In this document: piece by piece, positions 33,563-44,601 of the stretch
Numbering within the stretch: the first letter of the stretch is position 1
How the letters are laid out: every line of letters begins with the position of its first letter
Assembly: GCA_963920635.1 (NCBI GenBank)
Contig: OY987301.1
Location: forward strand, 45,483,820 to 45,547,819
Source of the DNA: Pseudeuparius sepicola
Taxonomy: Eukaryota > Arthropoda > Insecta > Coleoptera > Anthribidae
Reading direction: 5' to 3'
DNA length: 64,000 bases
The notes under the pieces: model-generated
The model's input: only the letters and a program-made list of their open reading frames with translations
The model's database searches: none
Told to the model about the DNA's origin: nothing
Program-made: the position numbers and the translations under genes

Positions 33563-33760
33563 TTACTTGACTGTAGAAATACGGCACTGATTAATTTCTT
33601 GGACTGCTGTAGTGGTAAACGTCGATAGTAATAATTTCAGCCGTAGGCTCCGCCCGCTTTTCTTTAGTGTCCCGTACCATACTTGTGCGGGTGAGGAGTG
33701 ACAATGACTGTTATTTCGACTTAATTGCCATTTGCCGCTATACGGCCGACTTTCGCCCAA
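33563..33760 (-). CDS. Candidate 5' exon of an unidentified host gene
   Basis: The - strand frame (65 codons, basic, Ser/Thr-rich, no family recognised) runs into a strong donor, TCAA|GTAAGTAT, at about 33563/33562. The region up to about 34010 is GC- and CpG-richer than its surroundings and has no TATA box near the start, like an insect promoter/5' UTR. It might be a noncoding first exon or part of an LTR: AATAAA-type words also occur at 33783 and 33870 on the + strand. The call rests on composition and one splice site only. Confidence 0.25.
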   Translation of the reverse strand: MGESRPYSGKWQLSRNNSHCHSSPAQVWYGTLKKSGRSLRLKLLLSTFTTTAVQEINQCRISTVK

Positions 33761-33779
33761 TATAACTAGGATCGCATTT

Positions 33780-34010
33780 GCTCAATAAACTAAGCAAAAC
33801 CACAGTAATTTCACGCTAACTAAACTCTTTGCCTTCGCGTATGTGAGCCGATCGACGTCGATTCCTCAATAAACCTCAGAAGCGTGCGGTTGCGGTCTCA
33901 CCCCGTTCCCCCCTCGGCAGGCAATAACTCAACCCCCCGTAACTGTCAAACCTACTTCACTTCGAGTTTGGGGTCTGCACCCCCCCCCCACACTGCCTCT
34001 TCGTAGACAG
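33780..34010 (+). other. GC-rich patch, possible LTR remnant
   Basis: It has 'CTCAATAAACT' and 'CTCAATAAACC' signals 90 bp apart on the + strand, then GGTTGCGGTCTCACCCCG and a C-run (33980). This looks like the R/U5 part of an LTR, but no TG…CA ends or target duplication could be fixed. Confidence 0.25.
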
Positions 34011-35240
34011 AGATAAATATATATGTATTTCAAAATTTTCCATCGTGAGTTGCAAGTTTATACCTAACTATAATTATGAACTTATAAAACAAAATAAATG
34101 TTCATATTGGTACTCTCAAGTGCGGATGATTTGGAGAACAAACACCAGATATGGTAGCAGGGAGTATTAGATTGGCGTATTGTCTGATTTTGGAAGAGGA
34201 AAAAAATGTTGCTCATATACATCTGAGAATGCCAAATTTGGAAAGGAAGCCTTTTTATTTCTTCGCGCCTAAAAAGTACTTGTTAGTGTAATTTTTAAAT
34301 TCCCAGGAACGATCAACCACAATAATATCTAGCAAAACCCGAACATGACATGAAGAAGGAACTAACCTAAACTCGCAGCATAGTGTTATAAGGCATTTTT
34401 AGAACTTATCTCATAATGCTGCCGTTTTAGTTGTAGGTACACTTTATAGTCTCCTCGTCTCCTCCTCATCATGTTTTTTACTTTTTTGTTTTATATATCT
34501 AGATAATCACCTTGGTAAAGACGCATTTTCAACCATTCTTCTGCTGTCTAGGAGTAGTGTATCATGGCTCGATAGAAGTTTGATACTTATATATTCTTAT
34601 TAAAAGAGAACAGGTATCGCACTGACATAGGTAGTAAATTCGATTCTATGTCAAAAATCTGCAAACAAAGTACTACACTTCCTCGAGGTTGGCGACAACC
34701 GCGGTGGGCTCGTTTCGGCTTCCAAGAACTTATATTGAAAGGGAGCAAAACAAGAGAAGGTCCCCGTGTCTCGCCCGTAGGTTTTAAAATCGGTTACAAG
34801 TGCGCATTTGAATGGGTTCTGTTTTTAAAATACAGGGCAGCTGAGCAACTGTCCAACGACAGGACACCGGGGCCGCGAGACCCATTTCAGTGCCGGTGGC
34901 GATTCGATCTGAGAGATTGGACAAGATACGGCGCTGGTTCTTGCTTTTTTTACTTGTTGTTACCAAATAAAGAAATGGGGGTATCCCAAAATGCACCCAT
35001 GAGAGATTAAACCTATATACTCAATGAGCCTTTTTCACTAGGTTGAAGTTAGGTATTTGTGGGATTACTGCAAAGAAAGAACATATTATATTCATTAATA
35101 ATTAAAATAGCACACAAATTTTTATATGGCAAAAAAGTTTTAAGAAAATTTAAAAATATTCCTGCCCTCATAATTATTATGATCGACATCACAGATTAAA
35201 TAATATAATATATGAAAAAGATTGGAAACTCAAAATCCAC
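34011..35240. other. Unassigned stretch with a GC-rich island
   Basis: At about 34650-34960 the sequence is GC-richer and open for 120 codons on the + strand (34648-35010). The translation is low in recognisable motifs, with an Arg/Trp-rich start, and matches no family I know. The rest is AT-rich with no features. Confidence 0.25.
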
Positions 35241-35330
35241 GATTTCTAGTTATGACTCGGACCACGAGCGGCGCTGGCGTCGCCGAGCGCGAGTATATTC
35301 CATTTCATTTGCATTTTTAAATTGGCGTAA

Positions 35331-35398
35331 TATCCGCCAAGTGTTTACTTTGTTGCGCGAGAAAAAATGCGCAACAAAATAAACATTTTTGGCGGATA
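35331..35398. other. Long hairpin (about 28-bp stem)
   Basis: TATCCGCCAAGTGTTTACTT… pairs with the inverse ending ATTTTTGGCGGATA around a 10-nt AGAAAAAAT-like loop, with 2-3 mismatches. Confidence 0.75.
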
Positions 35399-36296
35399 CT
35401 AAAAAAAAAAAACAGTATTTACAAGTGAACTAATGTAGAAAAAGCAGTTTATTTATAATATACACATCTAATAATTATTACATAAAATAAATTATACAAA
35501 CTACATGTATAACGACGTCCTTTTGGTTTTTTACACTGTTGTGTAATTTGGCTCAATATAAAATTATAGCTTGTCTTATCAAAAAGTTTTCAGACTGTAA
35601 ATTCTACAACTTGTACCAGATATTCACTCTCTGACCTATATTTCTTGAGTGCAATGAGTCAGCAAAAGATTTCAAATTTTGGACTACCTTCACAAATATT
35701 TCCTCTTCTGAAGGATTACTTTCTCTTTTCTGTAGTTATTAATGATATATTTTTGATTTAGGCTCAACAAATATTTGCGTTGCATTGCTGGTATCCACCC
35801 TAAAAAAAGCTGTAAAAGAAAAACAAATCAGTATAATTATATTGGTTGAGTTAGGGGATTTTCATTGGAAAGTTTTACACTCTATTAGAAGAAAAATTAT
35901 TTTAGCTGTCTAAAATATAATTGAATTACCTATCGAATTGTGGGACAAACCCTGCTAATTTTACCCAAAGGAAAATTCATTGACAAACTAAATATATGTA
36001 TTAAATTTATATGCTGGGAAAAGATTGTATATCGCTCAAGCAATAAAATATTTTGCCATTTTATTAGCCACAAATAAATGTTATTATTTGTATCAAACAG
36101 ACCAACTTACCCGAGGGTCTTGCGGAAAACGCCGCATTACTCTTCTTAAATTAAATTTTGGTAACACTCTCATGTGGATTGGAAAGCACTCGAACTCGAA
36201 AACAGATCAAATAATAATATTTCGAAAACTACATCAAAAATTCAAAATTAAAATGACGCGCAAACGAAAACAATGGAATAAAATCAACAAAATCCC

Positions 36297-37528
36297 GAGG
36301 CCAACGATAAAGACAGGCCACGGCGCTAACGCATAATCGCGTAGTCACGTGACCAACTTAGTCGTATATAATAAAAGGCATTTTTGGAGATAAGTAGAAA
36401 AAACAAATTTCGTAACAATTTGGCAAGTTTTCTTTCATCTATTACATTATTGGTTTTGTGCATCCAAGCTTTCTCTAATTGTTTTTTCAAAATTTTCAAC
36501 CTGCCTCAGCTGTTTTAGGCTGAGAGTTAAACGGCACTGCACTCACAATATTTTGGCACTTCTCAAAAATTGTTGGGACATCACCTTCCTTTAGCTTAGG
36601 TGATATTCTCTATAGGTATTTTCCTCCCACAACACATTTGTCCACTTTAATTGTTTCACTTTCTTGAAAATGTGTTAGCCACACATAATTAAGGGTTTTT
36701 TAGAAATTAAATCTGTTGGAATTTGACGAATCCATTTTTAGCGGAAATTATCATCCCGAAGCAAAACAAATGTTTGTTATGGCGACACTTTCTTCCTGGC
36801 ATTTTTAATATGTATAAATAGAATATAAACAGACCCAATATTTGGTATTTAGGTTATTTTTTACGAAATAAAAATGAAAACTAACCTCAGTAGGTAAGTA
36901 TACTGCAAATATTGACGAGGTCTCAGTTGTTCGGCAGCGTGAAAGACCGAATAGATAAACCGTATCGGGGCGTGGGTCGACAACGAAAATCAACGGTTAC
37001 AATACTGATTTATTTCGCACAAGGTGAATCGTGAATACAATAAATACACAAACCCGAACGTGGTCAACGGGAACGGCTTCCAGCCACCCGGACCGTCTGA
37101 ACTCGCGGATCTCCCCTAAGCAGGTGTGTGAATCAGGCTCCACTATCCAGTCCAATACGGTCCATGTCCATAATAGTCCATTAAGGAATTCCGGGCTCCC
37201 TATTCTGTGGTTCGGGGGAGAATTCCCCTTTACAGCGCTCACGCGTCGGTGCGAGCAGCACCAATACTCTTGGATGCCACGACTCCCACCCAGAGGCCAT
37301 AATAATACCTGGGCGGTTCCCCTCCGCCAGGACGCCCAGGACACACGCGCACTAGACACAAACTTGTTTCTAAAATATAAACTAAGACGTTTAAAAACAT
37401 TTTAAACATTGAAAACTTCTCAAAACCCAAGCTGCAGCTTTCAGTTATGTGACAAATGACATCTGACGTCTGACTAAGATGGTCACGTGATTTTTGTGCG
37501 CCAGGGCCTGTCTTTATAGTAGGCCTTG
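36297..37528. mobile_element. Nested TIR element with 9-10-bp target duplication
   Basis: The ends GAGGCCAACGATAAAGACAG (36297) and the inverse (CTGTCTTTATAGTAGGCCTT, to 37526) share ATAAAGACAGGCC and a following CACGTGACCA block. ACAAAATCCC flanks both sides (36287-36296 and 37529-37538). A 9-10-bp duplication with long TIRs fits a Mutator-like MITE. The interior contains a probable solo LTR. Confidence 0.75.
36880..37345 (-). mobile_element. Probable solo LTR
   Basis: On the - strand the segment begins TGTGTCCTGGGCGTCC, is GC-rich, and has a TTTATTGTATTC word. It then has a polyadenylation-type 'GCGAAATAAATCAGTATTG' (about 37020-37000) followed by a U5-like tail to about 36890. There are no coding motifs on either strand. 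Exact ends and target duplication were not resolved, so it could also be another GC-rich repeat. Confidence 0.35.
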
Positions 37529-37645
37529 ACAAAATCCCTCATGACGACATATCACTGCCAACTTTTGCAAAAGTTTGGCGACTTTGGTATTGCCAACCTT
37601 GCTCAGTAACGCCCGAAGCGCCGCTCGTGATCCGAGTCACGAACT

Positions 37646-38200
37646 AAAGAGTGCCCAGGCCCTGATCGACATTTTCAATGCTAAAGTCAGTTGTCATTCG
37701 TTTATAATATGTGAGATACAGTGTGTCTGGTTTTTCGTATTAACACCCCTAAAAATCTTAAGTAGGCTGCGGTAATTGAACTGGACAGTTTTTTTAGATA
37801 TGTTCTCGAAACGTAAATTATGGTGAAGTATGGGTTTGCAATTGCCATGTAGCAAATTCGGTAAAAAATATCCGTTCGTTTGAAATTTGATCTAAAACTT
37901 GTCTCTGTTCATTAAACGCACGAGGCCTATGTGTTTGTTAACTTTTTATTGTTTTACTAAGGGTCCGAGGGGGGAATCCCAAAGTGTTTACTGCGTCATC
38001 TCAACTGAATCAATTTCCATAACCCAGACCCGACTCTTGACTAATAGTGCTAGCAGAAATTTCAGATAGGTAGGTATATTAAACACACATGTTGCGTCTG
38101 CAGACATTGGAAAAGAGTTGGTCTAGGTCATGTTCTAATTTATATCTCCAATAAATATGTCGGTATCCACATATGGGGTAAGGGCATAGAGCAAGCTATA
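37646..38200. other. Gene-free stretch
   Basis: Nothing recognised. Confidence 0.3.
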
Positions 38201-38929
38201 CAGGGTGAGTTTTTTCGATGATCAGTATGGGGATCTCGGAAACTAGCGGAGATAGAAGGAAGGTTAAATGGAGAAAGAATTGCAGTTTTGTAGGCCCAAT
38301 TTAATGCACCTTGTGGATTTTTGAAAAAAGTCATGGCTTACTATATATTTTGAAAAAACGAAATTGATTGCGATTTGTTTTAATCCATCTAACTTCGTTG
38401 TTTCTGATTTTAGATAAAAAGTGTCAATACAAAAGTTGGAGGGATTTGTGTCCCCAATGCGGTTGTCATGTCCCACATTCCGTGACAGCTGCCATTTTCG
38501 AGATACCTATGGCGCAAACTTGTGTTTTTTCAAATGGAAACCATAGTTGGTAATGGTCTCGAAAAATCAGGCATTTTTAGAGCTTTCCAACGATATAATA
38601 CTCGATATGGTTATTCGGAAAAATAACGGAAATAACTATATGGTCTCCATTTAAAAAAATACAACTTTGTGTCATATCTCGAAAATGACAGCTGCCATGG
38701 AAAGTAGGACATGATAACCGCATTAGGGACACAATTCCTCCGACTTTGGTATCTACTTTTTTATCTAGAATCAAAAACAACGAAGCTAGAGGGAGATACA
38801 AGGAAGGTTAAATGAGGAAGGAATTGCAGTTTTGTGGGCCCAATTTAACGCGCCTTGTGGATTTTTGAAAAAAGTCATGGCTTGCTAGATATTTTGAAAC
38901 CTGGAAACCTTCAAACTTTGTGGTGGATA
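38201..38929. mobile_element. Complex palindromic MITE with TA|CAGGGTGAG left end
   Basis: TA precedes CAGGGTGAGTTTTTTCGATG at 38201. The block 'aggttaaatggagaaagaat' to 'aaaaaagtcatggcttactatatatt' (38257-38352) is repeated directly at 38807-38894. Between them lies a palindrome centred near 38580: 'ttggagggatttgtgtcccc', 'gacagctgccattttcgaga' and 'ggaaaccatag' words are mirrored. It abuts the next element at 38932. Confidence 0.7.
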
Positions 38930-38931
38930 TA

Positions 38932-40093
38932 CAGGGTGTTTCTAAATTATGGTTTCAACGTAAGATGACACATAGAAAATGTCATTTTGAACAAAAAGTT
39001 TCCTATAAACATGCACAAAATGCACAATAAGAAAGTTACAGGGTGATAAAGTATAGTTTGAAAAACATCTTTATCGGAATAACTTCTACAGAAGTTATGC
39101 AATTTAAATGAAACTTGGTGAAATTCTTTAGTAACTGAAGTGCAACAATTTTGTGTACAAACGATTTATTCCCATCGATCAGAGGCGGAGGGGCGGGGTA
39201 GCACAATGGGTTTTCTACTCATAACTTTTTTGAGGTTTTCTTTTTGGTCTCGTAGGTTCATCATTCTAGTGCATCTTTTTATTTTGCAATAAAAATGTAC
39301 TCTTGTTTCATAACGATAAAATTAACCGTTTGCGTTGAAATCGTCAAAATGTGCTCCAAACTCCAAAATTCGAATTTCAACTACCGCTTTCAAATTTTAC
39401 AAAATAATTGTACCATTTAAAGTGACAAATAATTCCCTATGAACTATGTATTAAAAAAATTTCGCTTTCAAAATGAAACTGATTGAAGTCGACAAAATTT
39501 TGAAATCCATATTTTAGCAAAACCAGTGATGTTTTACTCAATATCCATTAGGCATTTTTTCTTAATTTTGAACGTACAATGCATCTGTAAAACATTTGAA
39601 TGCGGTAGGCGATAATTTTATTTTTCGAATTTTGGAGTTAACAGGTGTTTTGGGGCACATCGAGGGGCACATTTTGCCGATTTCAACGCAAACGGTTGAT
39701 TTTATCGTTATGAGACAAGAGTACATTTTTGTTGCAAAATAAAAAGATGCACTAAAACGATGAACCGGCGAGACCAAAAAGATAACCTCAAAAAAGTTAC
39801 GAGTAGAAAACCCATTGTGCTACCCCACCCCTCCGCCTCTGGTCGATGGGAATAAATCGTTTTTATACAAAATTTTAACACTTCAGTTAATAAAGAATTG
39901 CACCAAGTTTCATTTAAATTGCATAACTTCTGTAGAAGTTATTGCGATAAAGATGTTTTTCAAACTATACTTTCATCACCGTGTAACTTTCTTGTTATGC
40001 ATTTTAGGACCCATGTTTATAGGAAATTTATTGTTCAAAATGTCATTTTCTCTCTGTCATATTACTTTGGCACCATAATTTAGAAACACCCTG
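38932..40093. mobile_element. Large TA-flanked palindromic MITE (1.16 kb)
   Basis: TA|CAGGGTGTTTCTAAATTATG at the left is mirrored by CATAATTTAGAAACACCCTG|TA at the right. The arms pair over about 450 bp each with modest divergence, for example 'ggtagcacaatgggttttct' and 'ttaaccgtttgcgttgaaat'. The centre is near 39510. The 87-codon frame at 39815-40078 is only arm sequence. TA duplications point to a Tc1/mariner-type transposase in trans. Confidence 0.85.
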
Positions 40094-40095
40094 TA

Positions 40096-41570
40096 TAAAC
40101 TAACTTATTTGTTCTGATTGTTCGCCTTCATAAATTGCTGACAAATATGGTTTAAAAAGACATTATTTGTGCATTCCTACACAAAATAGCCACCAACGAG
40201 TTTCTATTTAGCCACTATACAAACTGCCAATATGGGGTTAAAAATAGCGATATATATGTTAAAATACAGGCATGTGGGTAAGTGTCACAACATTTAAACT
40301 CCTCTCATTTAAAATCAACAACGGATTAAAAAAAGAGTAGAAATTGGTTAAAAGCACGGATCTATTTGACGAAAAAAGCTAACAATAAGCTTCATTCGTA
40401 AAATTATTTAAAATTTATCGTCGAGTTTAAAAATTATGTACATAATACATGGTGTTCTAAAAATACTTGGGTATGTACTCTTTTTCCACTGTGCATTGCT
40501 TAATTGTTTCAGCTAATAAAAAATCCTGATGATTAAGACGAAACCTAACTTAGGTACTAAAACATTTTTGTTCGAAAAGGTGGGGTACAAAATATGATGA
40601 CATTGAAGGTAAAAAAGCTATTAAAAAATAAAAAATACATATTCATATTAAAAAAGGCGCTACTTTAATTTGGCTCACAATGTAGGTAAAACATTTGCCA
40701 ATAAAAAAACTTTTGGGTGATGCGCGTTTTTGCCACAAAGAAATTTCTAGGTACTTATAACAATAAGATGCCGACTAAGATGAGTAATTTCAAAAGTAAA
40801 ATACCCTAAATGTAAGGAAAAGAGAAACATAATATTTAAAGAATACATGGAGATTTATAGTAAGTTTAAAAATTTTAAAGCCTATTTCTGAGTTTTGTGC
40901 TAATTTCATAAAAACCTATTTTTATATAATGTATAAAGATGATTTTTTTTGAAAAACCAGTTTAAGAATAAGCTCTTAAATATTTTGTACTTAAACTCAA
41001 TTAGGAGAATTCATTAACATTATATACTCAATAGGTAGGTAATCAATGAAAAACACCCTAAATGCAAAAAAATGTAAACAAAAAATTGACACTTTTTTAT
41101 ACCTTTTATGAAAAAAACTCTGTTTAGTAAAAAATAAGATTACCGAAGAAAATATGTATTATTTTACGGGGAGCATAAATAGTAAGTACCTACATTTTTC
41201 AAAAAAGTTGTGTAAAATGTTGAAAATTCCAAAATGTTCTATTTTCGACTTGAGTTCTTTCGAAAATTGTTAATCCGAGCAAAAAATTATAAGCTTTTTC
41301 TGTTAGTAGGTACACATTTTAGCAATTTCGAATTGAATTTTTCTACTTTTTTGTGCTCTCTGTACAACATATTACACTTTTTTGTTGCATAGTCTTATTT
41401 GTCTAAGTACTAATAAGAGCATTTTATGACGAGACATTTTTTTTATAAAACGCATACCTAAATAAAAAGTTTTTTTTATTTTTGTAGAACATTTTTATAC
41501 GCGCTGTATATAAAAAAATGTGAGGCATGAAGTTACCAGTCCATCTCAAAAGCATTTGGTTCATAAATCC
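40096..41570. other. Gene-free, very AT-rich stretch
   Basis: No gene, RNA or clear repeat recognised. 'atacatggtgttctaaaaat' near 40447 resembles a degraded MITE end. Confidence 0.3.
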
Positions 41571-41578
41571 TAATTTTT

Positions 41579-42181
41579 TTAGCTATAGCTTATGATTTTA
41601 TTTTCATGAGCAATATGCTTTTTTAAAGTAAAAAGGGATTGCTTTTTACGTTCTAAACGTTTAAATGGTCGATGAATCAAGTAGTTTACCTCGGAGTCCA
41701 AAGAAATGCCGCTTTTAGTGATTTTAACCAGTAACTGACCAGTAACTGACAATAAAATTAACGTGTGCATGAAAGTCGGAGGAACCAAATCCTCTCCATT
41801 GGAAACTTCTAATGTATTATCGTCCAATATTAACTTTTACACCAAACACTGCCCGAAAAATTTCGTCGTTTAAAATTTTGGTCGCTGTTAAATATTTCTT
41901 CTTGAAATTAATAAGAACATCCTTATTTTGACGAAAACGGATCATGGAATTCTTGAAATCCTCATCCATGGGCAAAGATTTTATGTCAGTCCCCAGGCGT
42001 TCAAAAAAAGTATTAAATCTTCAGAATTTCCAATCACAAACCCATAGGCATTAGTGGCCAATGCCAAAGTAATAGTTTGCAGATATGTACATTGGGATAG
42101 TTGTTTCGAATAATCGTTTTTTTTTAATTTCAAAGCCACATTACCTAGGTCATCTGGCCTGGCAATGAAAAGGCGATCAGT
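41579..42181 (-). pseudogene. Frameshifted protein-coding relic of unknown family
   Basis: Three consecutive minus-strand frames give protein-like text. 42181-41981 includes 'ARPDDLGNVALKLK' and 'LATNAYGFVIGNSEDL'. 41987-41817 includes 'LPMDEDFKNSMIRFRQNKD' and 'YLTATKILNDEIFRAVFGV'. 41827-41579 includes 'FMHTLILLSVTGQLLVKI' and 'VNYLIHRPFKRLERKKQ'. Adjacent frames overlap by about 7-10 nt with no splice signals, so two small indels have broken one reading frame of about 200 codons. A short direct duplication (CAGTAACTGAC) lies in the third part. I do not recognise the family. A processed pseudogene or an endogenised viral gene are both possible; no poly-A tail or TE motif is seen next to it. 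Confidence 0.55.
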
Positions 42182-44244
42182 TGCATTTTAATTTTGAAAA
42201 ATGTCATGTCAGGTGTCCAGTATCAAATTGGGACACACTGTTTAAGCATATACCTTTTAGGGGGAGGTATACAGGGCAGGTATATAGTGAATCTAATTTT
42301 TTTTTTCGTTATTCAGTATGAGCATTACCCTCAGTAAAAAACCCGTATGAACAAAATCTGTGGAACACGTCTAAATCGTCTGCGTTTTTTTTTTCTGTCG
42401 GTGGGTAAGTAGGTACCTACCATCAGCATGTCCTTGGCCATTTCCATACCGGTCCGGTCTCTGGCCAGACAATGGGCCATTGATTTAGCGACTCGCCGCC
42501 GTAATGTCCCTTTGATTTGTGACGGAGAGCGGGGGGGAAAACATTACCGGCGACCGCATAAATCTAGAGGATCCCCTTCCCTTCCCTAACGACTGTCCGT
42601 ATAGGAATGCGATAAAAAAGCAGGCGGCTAGACTCGCCATTGTTAACGGAGTATCCTTCGTTTTTGCGTGAGTCCTCGGAGACAACCAAGAGACAGTAGT
42701 ATACTATAGAATTGTGAATTTGGAGCAATACTTAATTATATGTCGACAAGTTGGTCCAGTATTCGATGGTAAAATACTCGAAAATTTCTGATTAAAAATT
42801 ATACACGCGATTGTGACGTCACATTCTCGAAGCTAACCAAGCAACACTTATCCAGACCACTTTGCTCAATTACCGGTGTTTTTCTCCCCTGCATATATCA
42901 ATTAGCAAATACGAGAGGGATCCCTCCTCGCGTCGTTTTGCTCCTCAAATTAGTGTGGGGATTTTTTCGGGGCAGTCCAAATAGCCACCTTGGAAACGGA
43001 TAATTATTGTTTATCTCTGAAGGCGTTGTCGCATACGCACACGAACACGAAGGCGATATTTTCACACCTTGGTTTTTATGGAACAAATGTAAGACGAAGG
43101 GTAATTATATGTTTAGGTTATTTGTTCAAAGTTTTAAATGAGTGTCCTGGATGCATGCTACGAAGTTCACAGAAATTGCTATTTGTTGAGCTCTTGGCTA
43201 TTTTGTGTAATTTCTGAAACTACTCATAAGTATACCTAATCAGAGAAAGATTTGTGTGCTTTTAAATAAATAGGTACTTATCGAAATAAATTTCGCATTT
43301 ACCTCGCTATTCCAAGAAATGCAGTAAATAATAAAGTCTACATTTTAAATTTTCTGTTCTATGACCGTAGTTTGAGTACCTACTACCTACTAGTCATAGG
43401 TGATGGTTTATCGGAGTAATAATTAATTGTACCTAATGTATGGATTTTCTCTCCAAAGTCCAAAAGTTGGTATAAAGATTTGAGTTGTTAGCTTATATTT
43501 GTCTAACAACATAATACAGGCGTTCTATCCCACATGGCTTTAAAGAATTGCGATAATTTTGACCCAACAATACAGTTATTCTCTGATAAATTCCATTGGT
43601 CTAATAATTGCGGTGGGAATACAAGCAGCGTTGCCGTATGCTTTACCCGATAGTAACGGAAATTTTTGAATTTTTAATATTTTTTTCAGGCTCCATCGAC
43701 ATTTTTTTTAATACCGTGGATTCTTCTCAACCCATACAATTCGATAAACAACTTAAGAAATTGTGTATTAGCCCATTATTATTATTTCTCAGCACTCCTG
43801 ACCAATTTTAAAAAAATCAACCGTTTTTGACAAAATTGTATTCAGAAAGGCATATTTTTTTTTGATATAATGAATAAATAATGATAAATATAATAATTAT
43901 TGTAAAACTGTATTTTGTGGATTTCAGGAAAATCTCAAATATCTGGCAATATTTTATCATTTTAATAATATGATATTTCTTTTTGTAATTGCATGCATCG
44001 ATCGTCTGTCATTACTCATTACATGAGATCCATAAATTTAGCACAAAATTTGAAAATGAAAGTTTATGTTTTCACTCAATTTTGGGATGCTCATTAGTTT
44101 TGGCTGATATATCTACAACTTTGTTATGACTGTTTTTTATAACTCAAAAAAATAAAAGCTGCAGGGTACCCCAAAATCTACGGAAAAACCCTGTATTGAG
44201 AATAGATTATGAGTGGACTAACCTTTTACAGGGCCCATATATAT
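42182..44244. other. Gene-free stretch with a GC-richer patch
   Basis: 42430-42690 is richer in GC and CpG with no recognisable frame, and includes 'ccggtccggtctctggcca'. The rest is AT-rich. No gene recognised. Confidence 0.3.
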
Positions 44245-44245
44245 A

Positions 44246-44599
44246 TGTCGTAGGCATCGGGCGTAATACGTCATTTCGCGGAAAGCCTAGTCATTACAGG
44301 TATTGCCGGCAAAAGCTGTAATAAAATAACTATTACCTCGTTTGACTGAAATTATGCGTCATTTCGAGGATTGACTTCTTCATGTTAGTCAAACAGAGTA
44401 AAATCGGTCGAACCATTGAACGTTACAGCGTCTGACTGCCGTTTGTTCAGTCATTTGTTGAAAAATTGTAGAATGGAACTCGGGGATGTCAAGACAAACA
44501 CAAACGAGGTAATAGTTATTTTATTACAGCTTTTGCCGGCAATACCTGTAATGACTAGGCTTTCCGCGAAATGACGTATTACGCCCGATGCCTACGACA
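44246..44599. mobile_element. TA-flanked MITE with perfect about 99-bp TIRs
   Basis: TGTCGTAGGCATCGGGCGTA (44246) to about 44344 is repeated without visible mismatch as the inverse at about 44502-44599. TA flanks both ends (44244-44245 and 44600-44601). The loop is about 155 bp, with no coding sequence. Perfect arms imply recent insertion or ongoing gene conversion. It abuts the next element and shares its TA. Confidence 0.85.
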
Positions 44600-44601
44600 T
44601 A

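Larger units (their letters stand above)
35247..37645. mobile_element. TIR element (2.4 kb) with 'GACTCGGACCACGAGCGGCG' ends, interrupted
   Basis: The left end TAGTTATGACTCGGACCACG (35247) pairs with the right end complement (GCCGCTCGTGATCCGAGTCAC…, to 37645) with few mismatches over about 35 bp. It encloses the hairpin at 35331-35398 and the nested element at 36297-37528. No transposase was recognised between the ends. Confidence 0.65.

Noticed and set aside
36997..37405. Overlapping 97-124-codon frames on both strands.
   Set aside because: GC-rich sequence has few stops. The segment has LTR-like signals and the translations have no recognisable domain.
39815..40083. 87- and 61-codon frames on +.
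   Set aside because: They lie wholly in the right arm of the 38932-40093 palindrome and no family is seen.
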